From Myxococcales bacterium (GTDB lineage: Bacteria > Myxococcota_A > Polyangia > Polyangiales > Ga0077539): 64,000 nucleotides of DNA. The notes beneath the pieces were generated by a model. It did not search any database and was not told where the DNA came from. It was given only the letters and a program-made list of their open reading frames with translations. The position numbers and the translations under genes were made by a program. Of this stretch, positions 60,656 to 64,000 are shown one piece after another. The stretch is from assembly GCA_016793325.1 (NCBI GenBank), contig JAEUKI010000082.1, forward strand, positions 40,715 through 104,714, given 5' to 3'. How positions within the stretch are numbered: the stretch's first letter is position 1; each line of letters opens with the position of its first letter.

Positions 60656-61199
60656 ATGAAGCGTCGCTTGCTGCAGCCGACGGACCCTCCACGCCGATCT
60701 CACCGCGTTGCTCTCTCGGTGCGTGCGGTCTGCGCGCTGCTGTTCTCCGGGGCATACGCTGCATGCGGTTCGCTTCGCGCGGGGGCTTCGACGAATGCTG
60801 CGTCGGTGCGCGATAGACAACGAGAACGCGCGGCTGCGATCGCAGTCGACACGCGCCCACCCTGTGAATCGCGCTCCGCGCTCGTTCCGGCGGGCGCGGT
60901 GACCTACTCACGGGACGAATTGCGCAACTTTCACGATCGACACCCGGGCATCGATTCGTGAGGCGCCCTCGTACCTCTGGGAGACGTTTACGGGCGACAA
61001 AGGGCTCTTGCTCGTTTGGCCTGCGGGAACATCGTTTCGCTCCGAGCTAGACGAAGTTCGACCTGGCACTGGCGCTTGTGCTCCGCAGTCCGAGTCGCGC
61101 GTGAGCCCCACCTTCGGCTTTCGCTGTGTTTCTCGCCCGAATCCTTCGCCCAGTCAGCGTCGTGTCGAACTCGAGCCCCATCGCGAGAATCAACGATGA
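60656..61199 (+). pseudogene. Possible degraded SUMF1/formylglycine-enzyme-like lipoprotein gene
   Basis: The first frame (60656-60961, 101 residues) gives a lipoprotein leader (FSGAYAAC) and a segment ALVPAGAVTYSRDE like the start of a SUMF1 domain. A +1 frame open from 60903 to 61199 continues with FTIDTRASIREAPSYLW and ends SPTFGFRCV, resembling the typical SUMF1 C-terminal GFRC. The middle of the domain and its catalytic residues are missing. One extra base near 60928-60931 would explain the frame change. Alternative: two unrelated short ORFs, with 60656-60961 as a real small lipoprotein. Confidence 0.3.
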
Positions 61200-61288
61200 G
61201 CACCAACGATGCGCAACGCTGGCGTGCGATCGCCGTCGGCCCGCGCGGCCGCGGTCCCTCGTTCGACAGAAAACCCAGGGAAAAACGA

Positions 61289-61327
61289 TGCGGCCCGATC
61301 GGTCCTCGGTGCGGCCCGATCGGGCCG
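61289..61327 (+). promoter_or_regulatory. Repeated CGGCCCGATCGG element upstream of the OmpA gene
   Basis: TGCGGCCCGATCGG occurs at 61289-61302 and 61310-61323, 21 bp apart (two helical turns). The second copy is part of a perfect 16-nt palindrome, CGGCCCGATCGGGCCG (61312-61327). A second inverted repeat, CCGAGAAAA/TTTTTCGG, follows at about 61338-61360. All lie in the 270-bp non-coding stretch before the ATG at 61470, which otherwise shows nothing. Confidence 0.4.
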
Positions 61328-61469
61328 CTCAGGATTTGCCGAGAAAAGCGATGTTTTTCGGGCGAGGCCCGGTCCGCCGCGCCCGCCCAGCGCCGTGTCT
61401 CTGCCACCGCGTCGCACCCAGTCACAATCTTCCCCCTCGCGGCCACTGAGGCTCGCTCCCCGACACACC

Positions 61470-62117
61470 ATGAACCGCTACGTTCTCTCGCTCGCTCTTG
61501 CGCTCGTGTCTCCGTCGATCGCTGTCGCGCAACCCACTCCGCCTGCGAGCGACGCGCAAATCGCCGCGGACGACACCGGTGACACGGACGGCGATGGCCT
61601 CCCCGACATCGTCGATGCGTGCCCGACGCAACCAGAGAACTACAACAACCACGTCGACGACGACGGGTGTCCCGATCCGCCGACGGATCTCTCGACGACG
61701 CCATCCCTTCGCGTGTGGTTGCCGATGGTCGGACGCGGGGCCCTGTTCTCTCGCGGCGTGACGCAGATGCTCGACCTCGTCGCGCGCTCGCTCCGCGCGA
61801 ACCCCGCGATCCAGCAGATCACGATCGAGACGCACACCGACACGCGCGGCAGCGGCCCGTGGAACCTTCGGCTCTCGCAGCTCCGCGCGGAGTGGGTTCG
61901 CAGCGAGCTCGTTCGTCGCGGCGTCGAGCCCTCGCGCGTCGTCGCCCGTGGCTTCGGCGAAGATTGTCCCTTGGATACTTCGGGAACGCTCCAGGGGCAG
62001 CAACGCAACCGTCGCGCAGTCGTTCGCGTCACGCGCTCCAGCGACCCGCGATGGCCCATGCAATCGGTGGGATGCCCCGCGGCCACGACGCAGCCACGCA
62101 ATCAGCGACGGCCGTAG
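61470..62117 (+). CDS. OmpA-family peptidoglycan-binding protein
   Basis: 215 residues. Signal peptide MNRYVLSLALALVSPSIAVAQ (start fixed by it; the frame stays open upstream without similarity). A thrombospondin-3-like Ca motif DTDGDGLPDIVDACPTQPEN is followed by DDDGCPD. The OmpA C-terminal domain then has ITIETHTDTRGSGPWNLRLS (TD and R for diaminopimelate binding) and GFGEDCP, with QGQQRNRRAVVRV. It should link the outer membrane or periplasm to peptidoglycan. No beta-barrel is present. Confidence 0.88.
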   Translation: MNRYVLSLALALVSPSIAVAQPTPPASDAQIAADDTGDTDGDGLPDIVDACPTQPENYNNHVDDDGCPDPPTDLSTTPSLRVWLPMVGRGALFSRGVTQMLDLVARSLRANPAIQQITIETHTDTRGSGPWNLRLSQLRAEWVRSELVRRGVEPSRVVARGFGEDCPLDTSGTLQGQQRNRRAVVRVTRSSDPRWPMQSVGCPAATTQPRNQRRP

Positions 62118-62179
62118 ACCTCGCGAAGGGGTCGCGCGTCTGAACGGGCTCTGCGGCATTTCAGCCCGAAGGACGAGCG

Positions 62180-62677
62180 ATGAGAGACCTCTGGCGTCGA
62201 GCGACAACGAGCGACGCGCGTGTGCGCGAGCGTGAACCTTCTGCACAGTCTCCGCGCGATCCCGCGAGCCCCGCTGTGTTGGCGCTCGGAGTCGCCGCGG
62301 CGCTCGCTGGCTGCGCTACACCCGCGCCTGTCGTCACGATGGAGCCTCGGCCCACGCCCTTGCTCGCGGCCATCGAACAAGCGGGAACCTCCGCGCGCCC
62401 CGCACCCACGCCAACCGTCGCGCCCACGACGACAGTGGCTCCGACTCCGACCGTGGCTCCGAACCCCGTCGTCGCGCAGCCCGCGCCGATCGCTCCGGAT
62501 CCGACCGCGGGCCGTGTGCGGCCGGTCGACCCGACGGCTCCTTATGTGCGCTTCGGTAGCGCGCGGTCGCGCGCGGGCGTGCGGTGGATCGATCGACGCA
62601 CCCTCCGGCGCGTCGACGAGAGCGATCCCGCGTTTGCTCGTTGGTTGGCACGTCAACCGCGCGACACGAGCAGGTAG
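62180..62677 (+). CDS. Small lipoprotein with Pro/Thr/Val-Ala repeats
   Basis: 165 residues; AAGGA about 6 nt before the ATG. An unusually long polar n-region (about 32 residues) precedes the hydrophobic core and lipobox ALAGC. PTPTVAP, TTTVAP and PTPTVAP units make a stiff tether. The C-terminal 45 residues (YVRFGSARSRAGVRWIDRRT) are basic and unrecognised. It follows the OmpA gene by 62 nt and may be cotranscribed. Confidence 0.6.
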   Translation: MRDLWRRATTSDARVREREPSAQSPRDPASPAVLALGVAAALAGCATPAPVVTMEPRPTPLLAAIEQAGTSARPAPTPTVAPTTTVAPTPTVAPNPVVAQPAPIAPDPTAGRVRPVDPTAPYVRFGSARSRAGVRWIDRRTLRRVDESDPAFARWLARQPRDTSR

Positions 62678-62682
62678 CGCCC

Positions 62683-63453
62683 ATGATCCGCTTCGACGTC
62701 GGGCCGACCATCCTCGCGCGCTTCGCGCGAGAGCTCACAGAAGCAGACGAAGCGCTGCTCGCGCACGGACCCGACGTGTCGCGCTTCGATCCCGAAGCCG
62801 TGGCCGCGGCGCACCTCGCGTGGACCGAGCGAATCGTTGACGAGTTTCGTTCGGTGGTCGTGTTTGCTGAGCTCTTGCAGCGCATGGGCGAGTGCGAAGC
62901 GCCGTTCGACGCGCTGTGCGCGGTGCACGGGCTCATCGGAGACGAGCTTCGTCACGCGGCGGTGTGCGCGCGGGTCGCGTCGTGGTTCGGAGAGGCTTCG
63001 CGCTTCGAAGTGGACCTCTCGGGGCTCGCGTTGCCTCCGTCCGATGACCCGCCTGCAGAGCGCGCGCTCGAGATCATCGTGCGCGAGCTCGTCGTGGCCG
63101 AGGCCGAGTCGGTCACGATGTTTCGAGCCTATCGAGATGCGACGTCCGATCCGTCGGTGCGAAGCGCGCTCTCGCTGCTCCTGCGCGACGAAGTGCGACA
63201 CGCGGCCGTGGGCAACGAGCTGCGCGCGGCCGTCGAGCCGCTCGTGCTCGGTCCCCACGCGACGAGCGCGCTCGCGAGGATCGCGGACGAAGAGCAGCGC
63301 GATCGAGCCTATCTGCGACAGACGTACTTCGATGGAGCGCTCGGCGCCGCGGGACGCGAGCTCGGCGCGAGCGTTTCGCGCGCGGACCTCGTTCGCGTCG
63401 ACCCCGCCGCGTACGAGCCGTTGTCGCGCGAGTCCCTCGCGATCGCCGAGTGA
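62683..63453 (+). CDS. Ferritin-like di-iron domain protein
   Basis: 256 residues, four-helix pattern. Helix ligands appear as Glu in DEFRSVVVFAELL, ExxH in DELRHAAV, Glu in VVAEAESVTMFRAY and ExxH in DEVRHAAVG, a complete Glu/ExxH pair set for a carboxylate-bridged di-iron centre. It starts 5 nt after the upstream lipoprotein. Related to the ferritin-like oxidases of unknown substrate; iron storage is unlikely at this size and context. An oxidase or monooxygenase role is inferred. Confidence 0.78.
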   Translation: MIRFDVGPTILARFARELTEADEALLAHGPDVSRFDPEAVAAAHLAWTERIVDEFRSVVVFAELLQRMGECEAPFDALCAVHGLIGDELRHAAVCARVASWFGEASRFEVDLSGLALPPSDDPPAERALEIIVRELVVAEAESVTMFRAYRDATSDPSVRSALSLLLRDEVRHAAVGNELRAAVEPLVLGPHATSALARIADEEQRDRAYLRQTYFDGALGAAGRELGASVSRADLVRVDPAAYEPLSRESLAIAE

Positions 63454-63506
63454 GCGGGGGGGGAGCTCCGTCGTCGCTCCGCCGCGGTACACTGGCCCAC
63501 GCTTTC

Positions 63507-63839
63507 ATGAACACCAGAGTCTCGCGCGTCCTGCGCTCGCTCGCGCTCTTGCCCGTCGCCGTGATGGCTGGCTGTGCTCCCGCGCCGGCGCCGTTCACTG
63601 ATCCGTGTCCCGCGGGAGTCGTGGGCGCCAACGAGCCGTGCGCCCCCATCGGGAGCACGTGCGTGACGACGAGCGGCGTTCCAGGACCGCCCGGGCCCGG
63701 CGATGCGGGCGGAGGATTGAGCTGCGTCGGCGCTCCAGTGCGGTTCGAGTGCAGGCAAAACGGCGCGACGGGCGGGTGGCAATTCGTGTCGGGCGGGTGT
63801 GTTCCAGGGCCGCTGCCGCCGCCCGAGTTGCTCGCGTGA
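63507..63839 (+). CDS. Small Cys-containing lipoprotein
   Basis: 110 residues. MNTRVSRVLRSLALLPVAVMAGC gives a clear signal and lipobox. The mature part has six Cys after the lipid Cys, a GPPGPGDAGGG loop and the ending GGWQFVSGGCVPGPLPPP. This is a pattern seen repeatedly in short myxobacterial lipoproteins. Function unknown. Confidence 0.7.
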   Translation: MNTRVSRVLRSLALLPVAVMAGCAPAPAPFTDPCPAGVVGANEPCAPIGSTCVTTSGVPGPPGPGDAGGGLSCVGAPVRFECRQNGATGGWQFVSGGCVPGPLPPPELLA

Positions 63840-63854
63840 CCCAACGCGCGCTGC

Positions 63855-63905
63855 AGTGCGCGTGGATGGAGTGCGCGTGGATGGAGTGCGCGTGGATGGA
63901 GTGCG
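63855..63905 (+). repeat. Tandem 15-bp repeat, 3.4 copies
   Basis: AGTGCGCGTGGATGG at 63855, 63870 and 63885, plus a 6-nt partial copy, identical in sequence. Non-coding as far as seen, just downstream of the lipoprotein stop. Read on the plus strand it would give VRVDG units, but no start supports that. Confidence 0.85.
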
Positions 63906-63924
63906 CCGAGATGAATCTCGGCGC
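63903..63924 (+). terminator. Perfect 9-bp hairpin after the last lipoprotein gene
   Basis: GCGCCGAGA (63903-63911), loop TGAA, TCTCGGCGC (63916-63924). No U-run follows. The stem ends exactly where an ATG begins (63925), so it could either terminate the upstream transcript or mask that start codon. The ATG opens a frame to the window edge (MDAATQRAPAVPVAGMLG), too short to call as a gene. Confidence 0.45.
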
Positions 63925-64000
63925 ATGGACGCTGCTACGCAGCGCGCGCCCGCAGTGCCGGTCGCGGGGATGCTCGGTGTACCGGGACTCCTCGCGCTCT

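Noticed and set aside
1..64000. tRNA, rRNA or riboswitch genes
   Set aside because: No cloverleaf with the conserved GGTTCRANYCC arm, no rRNA core sequence and no recognisable riboswitch was found by eye in the intergenic spaces.

Overview
The window is very GC-rich chromosomal DNA that reads like a myxobacterium of the Polyangia/Sandaracinus type. This assignment is inferred from gene content, not from a marker gene. The signs are a Ser/Thr kinase fused to an ATPase-like region and paired with an FHA gene, many secreted lipoproteins with Asp-rich tethers, Cys-rich, kelch, RCC1, FG-GAP and VWA proteins, a C-terminal tail of MYXO-CTERM type, a crotonyl-CoA carboxylase/reductase, and small Uma2 and Rpn-like genes. 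I see no rRNA, tRNA, CRISPR array, prophage, plasmid origin or transposase.

Layout. 1-3.7 kb: the 5' part of ccr faces an operon of beta-ketoacyl synthase, a citrate-synthase-fold protein that seems to lack its catalytic residues, and a type II 3-hydroxyacyl-CoA dehydrogenase-like SDR. 3.7-8.2 kb: a STAS-like gene, an NCS1 nucleobase transporter, a Cys-repeat lipoprotein and a kelch lipoprotein. 8.2-13 kb: FHA protein, large kinase and a small protein with a histone-H1-like tail. 13.2-17.7 kb: reductive pyrimidine catabolism, with hydA divergent from preT-preA. 17.7-24.3 kb: a tandemly duplicated two-gene cassette (PEGA membrane protein plus seven-repeat FG-GAP lipoprotein). Each copy is preceded by the same 17-nt palindromic element. 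24.4-31.9 kb: alpha/beta hydrolase, small membrane protein, two adjacent ATP-grasp ligases, GST and metG. The two roomy convergent gaps here hold long palindromic MITE/REPIN-like elements. 31.9-45.7 kb: HXXEE membrane protein, zincin lipoprotein, M28 peptidase, Ig-like MYXO-CTERM protein, sorbosone dehydrogenase-like lipoprotein, Uma2, STAS-like gene, mmsA, PafA-like phosphatase, Rpn-like gene and DUF4126. 45.6-64 kb: an 892-residue methyltransferase, Cys-rich and RCC1 lipoproteins, a ribbon-helix-helix regulator, an alpha/beta hydrolase, VWA and PASTA proteins, a CDF transporter, a beta-propeller protein, an acyltransferase, a possible degraded SUMF1-like gene, OmpA, small lipoproteins and a ferritin-like protein.

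How the parts work together. PreT/PreA reduce uracil or thymine and HydA opens the dihydropyrimidine ring. The NCS1 transporter 7.5 kb away could supply substrate. MmsA could take the semialdehyde formed later from beta-alanine or beta-aminoisobutyrate; the intervening amidohydrolase and aminotransferase are not here. The ccr/KAS/SDR locus suggests acyl-CoA or branched-extender chemistry. Much of the rest builds the cell surface. The best candidates for something undescribed are the duplicated PEGA/FG-GAP cassette with its shared operator-like palindrome, the apparent pseudo-citrate synthase in the ccr/KAS locus, the paired ATP-grasp genes, and the two palindromic elements, one of which supplies the last codons and stop of both genes it separates.
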